64,000 bases of DNA from Bacillus sp. Cs-700 (GCF_011082085.1 NZ_CP041063.1:62001-126000), one strand, 5' to 3'; shown: positions 45,420 to 54,682, numbered from the stretch's first letter. Notes: a model not told the origin generated them from the letters alone. Numbers and translations are program-made.

Positions 45420-46262
45420 ATGACACAGCAGACGAATTGGAATCGCGTATATGATGATACCATTAAATGGATTAAAGAAGCGGGAGAAGAAATCATGTCT
45501 TCCTTTACAACATCTTTTAACATTGAGTCAAAGAGCAATCCGAACGATCTCGTTACGGACATTGATAAGCAAACTGAGAAATTTTTTATTCAGAAAATAA
45601 AAGGTACATATCCAAATCATCGCATAATGGGAGAAGAAGGATTTGGAGATAAAATAGATGATTTAGATGGGGTTATTTGGTTTCTTGATCCGATTGATGG
45701 AACGATGAATTTTGTTCATCAACAAACCAATTTCGCGATATCGATCGGGATATACGAAGATGGAGTAGGGAAACTGGCGTTTATTTATGATGTAACAAAA
45801 GACGAGCTATATCATTGTAAAAAAGGTTCAGGTCTATACCTTAATGATAAACAAGTAAAACCGTTGCAGTCGACAAATCTTTCAGAATCCTTATTAGCTA
45901 TCAATGCAACGTGGGTCACGGAGAATCATCGTATCGATCCGCGCACCTTCTCACCTCTTCTTAAAAAAATAAGAGGCACCCGGTCTTATGGTAGTGCTGC
46001 AATTGAGATGGCTTTCGTAGCAGCGGGGCGTCTTGATGGGTATGTCTCCTTACGGCTCGCCCCCTGGGATTTTGCTGCTGGTAAAATGTTAATTGAGGAA
46101 GCGGGAGGCATTTGTACTACAGTGGATAATAAGGAAATTGATTTGTTAGATAAAAACACCATCTTTGTCGGTACTTCACTGTTTCATTCACAGGTTCAAA
46201 AAGAGTACATCCAACCAGCGCTTGATCAAAATTTCTATTTAAGAACTCCTTCAACAAAATGA
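45420..46262 (+). CDS. yktC: Inositol monophosphatase family protein YktC (SuhB-like)
   Basis: The 280-residue protein has all metal-binding motifs of the family: GEEGFG near residue 69 (Glu), DPIDGTMNF near 91-99, and WDFAAG near 218 (Asp). It hydrolyses inositol-1-phosphate or a related sugar phosphate with Mg2+. AAAGGAGATC precedes ATG 45420; the longer frame adds ten residues before it. The C-terminal about 15 residues extend past the usual family end. The following GNAT gene overlaps by 4 bp. Confidence 0.9.
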   Translation: MTQQTNWNRVYDDTIKWIKEAGEEIMSSFTTSFNIESKSNPNDLVTDIDKQTEKFFIQKIKGTYPNHRIMGEEGFGDKIDDLDGVIWFLDPIDGTMNFVHQQTNFAISIGIYEDGVGKLAFIYDVTKDELYHCKKGSGLYLNDKQVKPLQSTNLSESLLAINATWVTENHRIDPRTFSPLLKKIRGTRSYGSAAIEMAFVAAGRLDGYVSLRLAPWDFAAGKMLIEEAGGICTTVDNKEIDLLDKNTIFVGTSLFHSQVQKEYIQPALDQNFYLRTPSTK

Positions 46263-46717
46263 AATCTGTAACTTCGACAAGCAAAGAAAGGTTCGCAGAC
46301 CTCCTATTAGAATGGACAATGGAAGATAAAGATTGGCTTGAAGAAGAATTTGGGCGGATGCCAATCGCAGAAGATATAGTTACCTATATACAAGCTTATG
46401 AAGGAATGGGATGTAAATTTAGGCTTTGGTTTAAAGATGAAGCCCCTGTAGCGATTACAGCCGTTCTTGATCAGGCTCCATCAAATCAGAAGTCGTGGTT
46501 AGGTACGATCGTTGTCGATCCTGTTCAGCGAAGAAAGGGAGTCGGTCATGACGTTATTCAGTGTATAGTAGGTGAAAAAAAAGAGGTTGTTTTTGCAGGT
46601 ATTCCGTTAGAGCAGAATGAGTGGAGTTTGTTTTTAGGGAAATGTGGGTTTGAACAATACGCTATTGAAGGTGAAGGAAGAAAGTATTTAACATTTGTAC
46701 ATCCTAATGAACATTAA
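46259..46717 (+). CDS. GNAT-family N-acetyltransferase
   Basis: The 152-residue protein has the acetyl-CoA loop GTIVVDPVQRRKGVGHDVIQ (motif RRKGVG, about residues 79-98) and the KCGFE segment at the end typical of GNAT enzymes. The acceptor is unknown. The ATG overlaps the yktC stop (ATGA), so it is translated with yktC. It is not at this place in B. subtilis, to my knowledge. Confidence 0.78.
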   Translation: MKSVTSTSKERFADLLLEWTMEDKDWLEEEFGRMPIAEDIVTYIQAYEGMGCKFRLWFKDEAPVAITAVLDQAPSNQKSWLGTIVVDPVQRRKGVGHDVIQCIVGEKKEVVFAGIPLEQNEWSLFLGKCGFEQYAIEGEGRKYLTFVHPNEH

Positions 46718-46725
46718 AAGACTTT

Positions 46726-46760
46726 TAAAAAGAGCTGTTCAGTGATGAACAGCTCTTTTT
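46726..46760 (+). terminator. Bidirectional terminator
   Basis: AAAAAGAGCTGTTCA and TGAACAGCTCTTTTT form a 15-bp stem around GTGA. It lies between the GNAT gene and the convergent ylaF. Confidence 0.92.
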
Positions 46761-46764
46761 AATG

Positions 46765-46938
46765 TTATTGTTCAGCTTTACGTTTAATTCGAAAACCCAT
46801 TCCCATAAAGAAACCTACTCCAATAAATGAAAGAAGTCCGCCGATCCAGCTTTGTTCAGCTATAGAAATACCGATTGCACACATGCTTGCAACCGCCAGA
46901 ATGGCCATTAAGAGTAAAAGGAATTGATGCTTGTTCAT
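46765..46938 (-). CDS. ylaF: Small membrane protein YlaF (DUF5325)
   Basis: The 57-residue protein has two hydrophobic helices (about 4-23 and 30-47) and a basic end (RIKRKAEQ). The GIGISIAE and GMGFRIKRK segments fit YlaF of B. subtilis. Function is unknown. ATG 46938 follows AAAGGGGG; the longer frame from 46971 begins before this site. It diverges from typA, as in B. subtilis. Confidence 0.78.
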   Translation of the reverse strand: MNKHQFLLLLMAILAVASMCAIGISIAEQSWIGGLLSFIGVGFFMGMGFRIKRKAEQ

Positions 46939-47089
46939 GCGGAAAGCCCCCTTTATAGTACTAGTGTACAATAACCGCGTTAAGCTGGAAAGAAGAGAAA
47001 TTTCGCCTTAAGCGATATATGTGTTATAATGATCTAGTTATTGAGTTTATCGTCAGAAATAAGACGAGAATACGAGGAGAGAATAATTA

Positions 47090-48922
47090 ATGGCAATAAG
47101 AGAAGATATTCGTAACATCGCAATCATTGCCCACGTTGACCACGGTAAAACGACGCTGGTAGACCAAATGCTTCATCAATCAGGTACGTTTCGTGATAAC
47201 GAGCAAGTAAGCGAACGTGCGATGGATTCGAATGACCTTGAAAGAGAACGCGGGATCACAATCCTTGCTAAAAATACGGCAATTAACTATGAAGACAAAC
47301 GAATCAACATTATGGATACACCTGGTCATGCTGACTTTGGTGGTGAAGTTGAACGTATCATGAAAATGGTAGACGGTGTTCTTCTAGTTGTTGACGCTTA
47401 TGAAGGCTGTATGCCACAGACACGTTTCGTGCTGAAGAAAGCTCTTGAGCAGAAGCTTACACCAATTGTAGTTCTTAACAAAATTGACCGTCCTGCAGCA
47501 CGTCCTGAAGAAGTTGTGGATGAAGTTGTTGATTTATTTATTGATCTTGGCGCGGATGAAGATCAGCTTGACTTCCCTGTTGTCTATGCCTCTGCAATTA
47601 ACGGAACAGCTAGTCTTGATCCTGAAGTGCAAGATGACAATATGAAAGTTCTTATGAACACAATTATTGATAACATCCCAGCACCAATTGACAACAGTGA
47701 CGAGCCACTTCAATTCCAGATCACACTTCTTGACTACAACGATTACTTAGGAAGAATTGGTATCGGACGTGTGTTCAGAGGAACAATGAAAGTCGGCCAG
47801 CAAGTTGCATTGATGAAGGTTGATGGAACAGTTAAACAGTTTAGAGTAACAAAGCTCTTTGGTTTCATTGGCTTGAAACGTACAGAGATTGAAGAAGCAA
47901 AAGCTGGAGACCTCGTTGCAGTATCTGGTATGGAAGAAATCAACGTTGGTGAAACAGTTTGCCCATACGATCATCAGGAAGCACTGCCTATCCTACGTAT
48001 TGATGAGCCAACGCTTCAAATGACGTTCCTTGTAAATAACAGTCCTTTTGCTGGTAAAGAAGGTAAGTACATTACAAGTCGTAAAATTGAAGAACGTCTT
48101 AGAGCACAGCTTGAAACAGACGTAAGTCTTCGCGTTGAGAACACAGATTCTCCAGATGCATGGGTTGTATCAGGACGTGGTGAGCTTCACCTTTCAATTC
48201 TGATCGAGAACATGCGTCGTGAAGGATTTGAGCTTCAAGTTTCAAAACCTGAAGTTATCGTACGTGAAGTAGACGGTGTTGCAAGTGAGCCTGTTGAACG
48301 TGTTCAAATTGACGTGCCTGAAGACTACACTGGTTCTGTAATGGAATCACTTGGTGAGCGTAAAGGTGAAATGGTTAACATGGTGAACAACGGTTCAGGT
48401 CAAGTTCGTCTTGAATTTATGGTGCCTGCACGTGGTTTGATTGGTTACTCAACTGAGTTCCTTACACAAACACGCGGTTATGGTATTATCAACCACACAT
48501 TTGAAACGTATATGCCTCTTATTAGCGGTCGTGTAGGTGGACGCCGTGCTGGTGTACTTGTTTCCATGGAAAAAGGAAAAGCATCAGAATATGGTATTAT
48601 GGGTGTAGAAGACCGCGGTACAATTTTCGTAGCTCCAGGTACTGAAGTTTACGAGGGAATGATCGTTGGGGAACACACTCGTGAGAATGACATCACAGTT
48701 AACATCGTTAAAGTGAAACAGATGACAAACATGCGTTCTGCCAACAAGGACCAAACGGTTTCTATGAAGAAGCCTCGCGTTCTAACGCTTGAAGAAGCAC
48801 TTGAGTATTTGAACGATGATGAGTATTGCGAAGTAACACCTGATTCGATTCGTCTTCGTAAGAAAATCCTTGATAAGAACGAACGTGAAAAGAACGCTAA
48901 AAAGAAAAAAACAGCCCAATAA
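47090..48922 (+). CDS. typA: Translational GTPase TypA/BipA
   Basis: The 610-residue protein is a ribosome-associated GTPase of the EF-G type involved in ribosome assembly and stress or cold growth. G-domain motifs: AHVDHGKTT (about 15-23), RGITI near 54, DTPGH near 77 and NKID near 131. Domains II, III and V follow, then the TypA-specific C-terminal domain with SRSANKDQ-like MRSANKDQT near 545. GAGGAGAGAATAATTA precedes the ATG. B. subtilis calls it ylaG. Confidence 0.95.
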   Translation: MAIREDIRNIAIIAHVDHGKTTLVDQMLHQSGTFRDNEQVSERAMDSNDLERERGITILAKNTAINYEDKRINIMDTPGHADFGGEVERIMKMVDGVLLVVDAYEGCMPQTRFVLKKALEQKLTPIVVLNKIDRPAARPEEVVDEVVDLFIDLGADEDQLDFPVVYASAINGTASLDPEVQDDNMKVLMNTIIDNIPAPIDNSDEPLQFQITLLDYNDYLGRIGIGRVFRGTMKVGQQVALMKVDGTVKQFRVTKLFGFIGLKRTEIEEAKAGDLVAVSGMEEINVGETVCPYDHQEALPILRIDEPTLQMTFLVNNSPFAGKEGKYITSRKIEERLRAQLETDVSLRVENTDSPDAWVVSGRGELHLSILIENMRREGFELQVSKPEVIVREVDGVASEPVERVQIDVPEDYTGSVMESLGERKGEMVNMVNNGSGQVRLEFMVPARGLIGYSTEFLTQTRGYGIINHTFETYMPLISGRVGGRRAGVLVSMEKGKASEYGIMGVEDRGTIFVAPGTEVYEGMIVGEHTRENDITVNIVKVKQMTNMRSANKDQTVSMKKPRVLTLEEALEYLNDDEYCEVTPDSIRLRKKILDKNEREKNAKKKKTAQ

Positions 48923-48935
48923 GGGTGTCTAATGC

Positions 48936-48972
48936 GATTCAAAAGGGGCATCCCTTTTGGATCGTTTTTTAT
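48936..48972 (+). terminator. Terminator of typA
   Basis: GATTCAAAAGGG and CCCTTTTGGATC pair over 12 bp (one T-G pair) around GCAT, followed by GTTTTTT. Confidence 0.9.
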
Positions 48973-49086
48973 TGTTTTTATTCTTATTTTTTCTGTCCTA
49001 TGTAGGACTTTTTTTCTAAATAGAAAGAAATCGTTTACTTTTATTTGTGATTTCATTTATTATGCTTTTATACCGGGGGTGGAAAA

Positions 49087-49407
49087 ATGAATACAGAACC
49101 TACTATACAATCTGAAGATTTATCTTTTTTTGCTAAGTTGGTTGGCATTGAAGACAATATGACGATGGGATTTTATTTGCTATATGCGATTATTGTTATC
49201 CTATGTATTGTTGTTTATCGTCTTGGCTTTGCCAAAAAACTACCGATCCTCAAAAACGTCATCGTATACGCTGTTCTTGTTATTGGGTGTTTTCCGCTAA
49301 CCTTTTTTGGAATAGGATTGCCTGTTGCTGAAGGATTAGTGGCTTCTGCTGTCGTATTAATTATTTATAAGATGCGACTTAACCAGTCGAAGAAAAAAGA
49401 AGCCTAG
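49087..49407 (+). CDS. ylaH: YlaH-like membrane protein
   Basis: The 106-residue protein has a short acidic N-terminus and three hydrophobic helices (about 27-44, 57-74 and 78-93), ending in KKKEA. It matches YlaH in size, pattern (NMTMGFYLLYAIIV) and place after typA. Function is unknown. GGGGGTGG lies before the ATG. The next small gene starts 18 bp later and is probably cotranscribed. Confidence 0.85.
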   Translation: MNTEPTIQSEDLSFFAKLVGIEDNMTMGFYLLYAIIVILCIVVYRLGFAKKLPILKNVIVYAVLVIGCFPLTFFGIGLPVAEGLVASAVVLIIYKMRLNQSKKKEA

Positions 49408-49425
49408 CTTCAAAGGAGGGAAGCT

Positions 49426-49701
49426 TTGAATCTTCAGGATACAATGTACAATTGGCTCAGTATTAAGGTTGTGGCAAATCAAAGACAGAGCGATCAGGCG
49501 GCGCAAGATACGTATGAATTCTTTCATGAACTATTAACGGAAGATCATCTGGTTTCTGATTTGAAAGTGAAGGTCTCACATGACTATTACGTTGTCCATT
49601 ATCGACAAAACGGAGAAGAAGATTCAAAGAAGTTTCCAGTGGAGTTAATCGAAGCGCTGTTAACTTCGATTGAAAATGAACCAAAATATAACCATCAATA
49701 A
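49426..49701 (+). CDS. Uncharacterised 91-aa protein
   Basis: TTG 49426 follows AAAGGAGGGAAGCT. The 91-residue soluble protein contains QDTMYNWLSIKVVANQRQSD at the N-terminus, then mixed alpha/beta sequence (VKVSHDYYVVHYRQ). I do not recognise a named family. It lies between ylaH and the minus-strand ylaI group, where B. subtilis has no gene that I recall. A strong terminator follows. Confidence 0.65.
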   Translation: MNLQDTMYNWLSIKVVANQRQSDQAAQDTYEFFHELLTEDHLVSDLKVKVSHDYYVVHYRQNGEEDSKKFPVELIEALLTSIENEPKYNHQ

Positions 49702-49702
49702 G

Positions 49703-49737
49703 GAAGAAAGACGTGCTCGGAGCACGTCTTTCTTAAA
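49703..49737 (+). terminator. Bidirectional terminator
   Basis: AAGAAAGACGTGCT and AGCACGTCTTTCTT form a perfect 14-bp stem around CGG, ending both the 91-aa gene and the convergent membrane protein gene. Confidence 0.9.
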
Positions 49738-49742
49738 CGAAG

Positions 49743-50183
49743 TTATTTTTCACTCCATGTATAGATACGGAACAAGAGCGCAGCATAAATTAAATGCCCA
49801 AATGTCCAGTAGCTAATGGCTGTAACGTCCAATAAATCAGGAGTTGGTTTTATTGCTAGATAAGTGAGCGGAAAGTATAGAAACACGGTGGGTAGTGTCA
49901 GCACATAGGCAAAAATAGCCTGCGCTCTTCTTTGATGTGCAAAATAACGGGAACTTCCAACGCTGTAAACAACACCGATAATAAGAGATATTATTAGATG
50001 GAAAAGGAATTCAACCCATTCTGGCCAATTGATATTCCCGATAATCGGTATAAAATCAATGTTTAGAAGAAGGGTATAAACAAGTTTACCTGTTACGGCT
50101 TCGATTCCTTTTAAGAGGAATCCTAGAGCGATTCCCGCAATCGCACCAGCAATAAGTCCAGACTTGATTTTACCACTCATCAT
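49743..50183 (-). CDS. YqhR-like membrane protein of unknown function
   Basis: The 146-residue protein has four hydrophobic helices: about 7-27, 51-70, 80-105 and 118-140, with GLIAGAIAGIALGFLLKGIE at the start and the charged SSRYFAHQRRAQ loop. It resembles small four-helix membrane proteins such as YqhR; this is tentative. ATG 50183 is about 9 nt from AGG of CAGGATG and overlaps the last codons of ylaI, so translation is likely coupled. ATG 50192 and 50180 are alternatives. A long extension to 50270 would run antiphase through ylaI and is rejected. Confidence 0.55.
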   Translation of the reverse strand: MMSGKIKSGLIAGAIAGIALGFLLKGIEAVTGKLVYTLLLNIDFIPIIGNINWPEWVEFLFHLIISLIIGVVYSVGSSRYFAHQRRAQAIFAYVLTLPTVFLYFPLTYLAIKPTPDLLDVTAISYWTFGHLIYAALLFRIYTWSEK

Positions 50184-50370
50184 TTGTTTCATCCTGATGA
50201 AACAGTTTGAAATTTCCTGTATCTTTACGTTCTTTTGTGCGACTTTCAATTCGATCATTGCAGGTGTCACACATATAAGTGTGGATCGGTCGATTGCGAA
50301 GTTTTTTAGCTAGCGGACTACCGCTTTCAATTTTTTCAATTTTATCACATAATACACATTTTACACGCAT
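50170..50370 (-). CDS. ylaI: YlaI zinc-ribbon-like small protein
   Basis: The 66-residue protein has two CxxC pairs, CVLCDK (residues 5-8) and YMCDTCNDR (about 33-36), forming a likely zinc ribbon. The rest is strongly basic, then acidic at the end. It matches YlaI in size and place. Function is unknown. ATG 50370 follows GAGAGGTG; a GTG at 50379 overlaps this site. The downstream membrane protein gene starts inside its last codons. Confidence 0.85.
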   Translation of the reverse strand: MRVKCVLCDKIEKIESGSPLAKKLRNRPIHTYMCDTCNDRIESRTKERKDTGNFKLFHQDETNDEW

Positions 50371-50469
50371 TGTTAACACCTCTCATTCCATGTTGCTAGT
50401 ATAGCATGAATAATCGTTTCCTTTGCAGTATAATGCGTTAAATCGAAGGAATTAACTGGAGGGAATAGT

Positions 50470-50934
50470 ATGCCTAATAAAGTAGACGTTACTCTTTCAA
50501 ATGATCTTTTAACACTTCTTAAAAGAGAGCAGTATGTTCTTCTTTCAACAATTGATCATGAAACAGCCGGGCCAAATGTAAGTGCCATTTCATGGCTTTA
50601 TGCGGTTGATCAGCAGTCAATTGTATTTGCTGTTGATCAAAAGTCGCGAATCGTCTCTAATATCAAGGCGAATGATCAGATCTCAATCACGCTAATAGGA
50701 AATGAAAGTACTTATGCCATTACGGGAAGAGCTCTTTTAATGGAAGAGAGGATGGAAAACGTTCCGCTGAAGCTTACGAAGTTTAAGCTGGATATTAAGG
50801 AAGTACGTGATATTATGTTTTATGGAGCAAAAATGTCGGTAGAGCCTGCATATGAAAAAATCTACGATCCAGAAGCAGCGGCTAAGTTAGACCGCTCAGT
50901 GATGGCGCAGCTCAAAAAAGAAACGAACCGCTAA
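50470..50934 (+). CDS. Pyridoxamine 5'-phosphate oxidase-fold (FMN-binding) protein
   Basis: The 154-residue protein has the split-barrel fold of the PPOX family: LKREQYVLLSTIDHETAGPN near the start, then VSAISWLYAVDQQSIVFAVDQKSR, where Arg/Ser-Arg would contact FMN phosphate. A role as a flavin reductase or general stress protein is possible. ACTGGAGGGAATAGT precedes the ATG. It stands alone, diverging from ylaI. Confidence 0.75.
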   Translation: MPNKVDVTLSNDLLTLLKREQYVLLSTIDHETAGPNVSAISWLYAVDQQSIVFAVDQKSRIVSNIKANDQISITLIGNESTYAITGRALLMEERMENVPLKLTKFKLDIKEVRDIMFYGAKMSVEPAYEKIYDPEAAAKLDRSVMAQLKKETNR

Positions 50935-50954
50935 TGGTTCGTTTCTTTTTTTTG
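50920..50954 (+). terminator. Terminator of the PPOX gene
   Basis: AAACGAACC and GGTTCGTTT pair around a 6-nt loop, followed by eight T residues. The stem includes the last codons of the gene. Confidence 0.88.
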
Positions 50955-50967
50955 AAATAGAATCTAA

Positions 50968-51555
50968 TTACCTGTCTAGATCCTGTTCTTTTTGCTGTTG
51001 TTTTAATTCGTTTTCTTTTGACTTAGGTAACTGTTTATCGTTCGAGCGAACCGGCTCTGGTTCGGATTTATTGGATTTGCTAGGAACTTCAGGCATTAAC
51101 CTGCCAACAATATCTGCTAGTTCCTCCATTATGCCACCTACAGGGTGCCCTCGTTTGATTTCAGTTGCCATTTGTTTTAATCGATAAGTTGTATCTGCAT
51201 CTGCAGTAATGACGGCATTTGCACCGTATGGATCTTTTTGAAGTGCTTCTGCTACCGTATATTTAATTGAACTAACGCGAGAACGATCGAGCTTTTGGTT
51301 TACATCAATTCCCACTACTGCATATTTTCCAGTAACAACTGCGGTTGCGTCATTTACATCAGGAACTTGTTTGGCAACAGTGACAAGATGTTCTGCAATC
51401 TCTGTCGCTGACATATCTTGGTTTTCAGGTGTGCGCACCGACTGCTTTACGTATTGTATGCGCTCGGTCTGCTCCTTTTCTTCTACGATAGGTTCATCAT
51501 TTGCCTGACAGGCTGCAAGAAGAAAGAGAGCGATAATCCATTGAATTTTATACAT
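50968..51555 (-). CDS. ylaJ: YhcN/YlaJ family spore lipoprotein
   Basis: The 195-residue protein has a lipoprotein signal ending in LLAAC (Cys16), then a YhcN/YlaJ domain (about 45-145) with EIAEHLVTVAKQVPDVNDAT and AVVGIDVNQKLDRS. The C-terminal 40 residues are Lys/Glu/Ser-rich. YhcN/YlaJ proteins are made in the forespore and lie in the inner spore membrane. GGAGGTAATCGA precedes the ATG. Sigma-G type promoter elements were not searched in detail. Confidence 0.85.
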   Translation of the reverse strand: MYKIQWIIALFLLAACQANDEPIVEEKEQTERIQYVKQSVRTPENQDMSATEIAEHLVTVAKQVPDVNDATAVVTGKYAVVGIDVNQKLDRSRVSSIKYTVAEALQKDPYGANAVITADADTTYRLKQMATEIKRGHPVGGIMEELADIVGRLMPEVPSKSNKSEPEPVRSNDKQLPKSKENELKQQQKEQDLDR

Positions 51556-51724
51556 TCGATTACCTCCGTAATGAGCAATTTAGAAACAAATCACTGCAGT
51601 TTGTTAATTATTTTCTGAATAACCGTCTAACTTTATACGCTAGTTCATAGATTATAGAAAACGTAGATAGTCCCAACTGTTTTTCGTACCTGTTATAGCA
51701 ATTTAAATTTGGTCAGGAGGCGAA

Positions 51725-53056
51725 GTGTTGGATAAGGTTTACGTCCTAGATACGAACGTGTTACTCCAGGATCCAAATGCGATTTATTCGTTTAATACGA
51801 ATGAAATTGTCATTCCGGCTGTTGTGTTAGAAGAAGTGGATTCAAAGAAAAGATATATGGATGAAATCGGGAGAAACGCAAGGCAAGTATCGCGCATGAT
51901 TGATGGCTTTCGAGAAAGAGGAAAGCTCCATGAGTCGATTCCTTTAGAAAATGGGGGAACGCTTCGAATCGAACTCAACCATCGATCATTTCAATACTTA
52001 CAAGATAAATTTGTAGAGAAAACAAACGATAATCGGATTCTAGCCGTGGCATTAAATTTATTTCTAGAAGAAGGAAAGTTAAAATCAGGACGTACCGTTA
52101 TTCTTGTGAGTAAGGACGCGTTGGTTCGTGTCAAAGCTGATGCAATGGGAATACAGGCAGAGGATTTTTTAACTGATAGAGTCGTGGAATTTAACCAAAT
52201 TTACACAGGGTATGAGGAGAGATATGTCGATTCAGAACTGTTGAATCAATTTTTTGAGAAGCAATTTATTGACGCTAAGAAACTAAAGGGAAGGCCGCTC
52301 TATCCTAATCAATATGTGATTTTAAAAGACCCTGTACAGGCCTCTTCATCGGGGATTGGTAAAGTCGACAAAAATGGGAACAAAATTGAAAAAACGGCGA
52401 TGGAAACGGAGTATATGTGGGGGATTGGTCCTCGAAATGTTCAGCAAAGAATGGCATTGGATTTGCTTGTTCGAAGTGACATTCCTCTCGTTACGCTAGT
52501 AGGGAAGGCAGGAACAGGTAAAACGTTGCTTGCGATGGCGGCTGGTTTAATGCAAACAGAAGATTTAAATCGATACAAAAAGCTGTTTATAGCAAGACCT
52601 ATTGTACCAGTTGGAAAAGATATTGGTTTTTTACCTGGTGAGAAAGAAGAGAAGCTTCGCCCCTGGATGCAGCCGATCTATGATAATTTGGAGTACTTAT
52701 TTAATGTGAAGAAAACGGGTGAGCTTGAAAAGATTCTCTCGGGAATCGGTTCCATTCAAGTAGAAGCACTGACGTATATTCGTGGTAGGAGTTTACCTGA
52801 TCAGTATATTATCATCGATGAAGCACAGAATTTAACGAAACACGAAGTGAAAACCATTTTAACGAGGGTGGGTGAAGGTAGTAAGATTGTGCTTCTCGGT
52901 GATCCGCAGCAAATTGATCATCCCTATCTAGATGAATATACAAATGGACTGACGTATGTTGTAGAAAAATTTAAAGATCAGCCGCTTAGCGGACATGTTA
53001 AGCTCGAGAAAGGTGAACGTTCTCTGCTTGCCCGAATTGCAGCTGATCTTCTTTAA
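51725..53056 (+). CDS. ylaK: PIN-PhoH family ATPase YlaK
   Basis: The 443-residue protein fuses an N-terminal PIN nuclease domain (about 1-150; VLDTNVLLQDP near residue 5, Asp cluster) to a PhoH helicase-like ATPase (about 235-440; Walker A GKAGTGKT near 260, Walker B YIIIDEAQN near 360). Such PhoH2-type proteins are thought to be sequence-selective RNA helicase-ribonucleases. GTG 51725 or the next codon TTG 51728 follows AGGAGGCGAA. It overlaps the convergent ylaL by 4 bp at their 3' ends, with no terminator between. Confidence 0.9.
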   Translation: MLDKVYVLDTNVLLQDPNAIYSFNTNEIVIPAVVLEEVDSKKRYMDEIGRNARQVSRMIDGFRERGKLHESIPLENGGTLRIELNHRSFQYLQDKFVEKTNDNRILAVALNLFLEEGKLKSGRTVILVSKDALVRVKADAMGIQAEDFLTDRVVEFNQIYTGYEERYVDSELLNQFFEKQFIDAKKLKGRPLYPNQYVILKDPVQASSSGIGKVDKNGNKIEKTAMETEYMWGIGPRNVQQRMALDLLVRSDIPLVTLVGKAGTGKTLLAMAAGLMQTEDLNRYKKLFIARPIVPVGKDIGFLPGEKEEKLRPWMQPIYDNLEYLFNVKKTGELEKILSGIGSIQVEALTYIRGRSLPDQYIIIDEAQNLTKHEVKTILTRVGEGSKIVLLGDPQQIDHPYLDEYTNGLTYVVEKFKDQPLSGHVKLEKGERSLLARIAADLL

Positions 53057-53541
53057 ATGACGGTAATACCTAAAATATTCTTAAGGGGGTCTGAAGCATT
53101 AGATCCATCACCAAAATAGAAGTGGGTAGGTCCATCTTCCCTGAGCGGCTTTCCGTCTTTTGAAAAGCGAAGAAAGCCGTTCATCGCTTCTTCCATTGTT
53201 AAAACATGCTGGTTACCATCACGCGATTCAAGCTGAACCTTTTCACCATCGGGCTCTGCATTTGAGAGGAATGGTTTTAAAGGAATAACAAAGCTTCCGG
53301 TTAAAACGCGTTCTTTCTCAAAACGTTTAATGCTTTTGTTAACGGGAGGTTTGATCCCCGTACGTTCTCTTTCCCACCGCTCTGCTTGAGCTCGGATGTA
53401 ATCGTTCTCATTCTTTTTAATTGAATCGTCAAATTTCAGAAATTCTTCTAGTTCAATCTTGCGATCATCAAAAATCCATACGCTTGCATCTAAGGTAATG
53501 GCATAATTGACTTTCCCCTTGATGGGTAGAATCGTTTCCAT
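53053..53541 (-). CDS. ylaL: YlaL-like protein
   Basis: The 162-residue soluble protein begins [20 protein letters not shown] and matches YlaL in size and place. It has a peptidyl-prolyl-like or beta-rich start and a charged middle ([18 protein letters not shown]). No function is known. ATG 53541 follows AGTGGGGTG; the frame open to 53634 would add 31 residues with Cys and Tyr not expected in the family. Its 3' end overlaps ylaK tail to tail. Confidence 0.75.
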   Translation of the reverse strand: METILPIKGKVNYAITLDASVWIFDDRKIELEEFLKFDDSIKKNENDYIRAQAERWERERTGIKPPVNKSIKRFEKERVLTGSFVIPLKPFLSNAEPDGEKVQLESRDGNQHVLTMEEAMNGFLRFSKDGKPLREDGPTHFYFGDGSNASDPLKNILGITVI

Positions 53542-53659
53542 CTCATACACCCCACTATCAAAATCTTTTGCAAACCAAGTATACCGGTTATGCTTGTATT
53601 TGTCACATTTGGGGAACAGTAGGGCGAGAGTCAATTTTTTTCGAGCGGGAGGATTTAAT

Positions 53660-54589
53660 ATGAGATGTCGTACAGAAGAAGAACTAGTAGAACTAGTCAG
53701 ACGAAGTAAACCTTATACAAAGGATGGGAAAGTAGCGGACTATATCCCAGCTCTTGCAAAAGCAGAGCCCGATAAACTTGCGATTGCCATTTATTCTAAA
53801 GAAGATGGTTGCTTATCTGCCGGGGATGTTGGTGAGACGTTTACATTACAAAGTATCTCTAAAGTTCTTACGTTAGCTCTTGCCATCATGGATGCAGGAG
53901 AAGAGCACGTTTTCTCAAGAGTAGGGATGGAACCGACTGGAGATCCGTTTAATTCAATTGCGAAGCTTGAGACAATGGTGCCCTCAAAACCTCTTAACCC
54001 AATGATAAATGCCGGAGCTTTGGTTGTAACAAATATGATTCATGGTAATTCAGTGGAAGAAAAAGTTGGACGGATTTTACAGCTCATACATGACATGACG
54101 AATAACTCGAGTATCGGAATAAATATGGAAGTAGCTGATTCAGAATATAAGTCGGCCAATCTTAATCGAGCATTAAGTTACTTTATGAAACAACATGGCA
54201 TTATTGACAATGACGTTGAAATGCTTCTTGAAGCCTACACAAAACAGTGTGCTATTGAAGTGAATTGTAAGGACCTTGCTAGGATCGGGATGGTTCTTGC
54301 AAATGAAGGTAGGGATCCTGAAACAGAACGGAGAATTATCCCTAGATACATTGCGAGAATTGTAAAAACATTTATGGTAACGTGTGGGATGTACAATGCT
54401 TCAGGTGAATTTGCCATTAATGTAGCGATACCTGCGAAAAGCGGCGTTTCGGGTGGGATTTTAAGTCTTGTACCAAATGAAATGGGAATTGGAGTCTACA
54501 GTCCGCCACTTGATGCGAAAGGAAATAGTATTGCAGGTAATAAGCTCCTTGAGAATTTATCTTCCCAGTATGGACTAAGTATTTTTTAA
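53660..54589 (+). CDS. glsA: Glutaminase A (YlaM)
   Basis: The 309-residue enzyme converts glutamine to glutamate and ammonia. It has the serine beta-lactamase-like glutaminase fold with the SxxK motif in LQSISKVL (about residues 67-74), [10 protein letters not shown] near 117 and GVSGGILS near 265. Length matches YlaM of B. subtilis exactly by my count. ATG 53660 follows GGGAGGATTTAAT; a frame open to 53507 is antisense to ylaL and rejected. B. subtilis has a second glutaminase, GlsA/YbgJ; this is the ylaM locus. Confidence 0.93.
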   Translation: MRCRTEEELVELVRRSKPYTKDGKVADYIPALAKAEPDKLAIAIYSKEDGCLSAGDVGETFTLQSISKVLTLALAIMDAGEEHVFSRVGMEPTGDPFNSIAKLETMVPSKPLNPMINAGALVVTNMIHGNSVEEKVGRILQLIHDMTNNSSIGINMEVADSEYKSANLNRALSYFMKQHGIIDNDVEMLLEAYTKQCAIEVNCKDLARIGMVLANEGRDPETERRIIPRYIARIVKTFMVTCGMYNASGEFAINVAIPAKSGVSGGILSLVPNEMGIGVYSPPLDAKGNSIAGNKLLENLSSQYGLSIF

Positions 54590-54682
54590 AGATGGTTGCG
54601 GTTACCCTGCTTTTTCTTGCAATTTTTTTGTATTCCTTTTATGATAAGAGAAGGAATGGGAAAGGGAACGGAGGGATCAGAT

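Noticed and set aside
50184-50270. Longer N-terminus of the four-helix membrane protein
   Set aside because: It would read out of frame through ylaI coding sequence; the overlap at 50183 with coupled translation is simpler.
53507-53659. Extension of glutaminase upstream of 53660
   Set aside because: The extra codons are antisense to ylaL; GGGAGG at 53648-53653 and the usual family length both support 53660.
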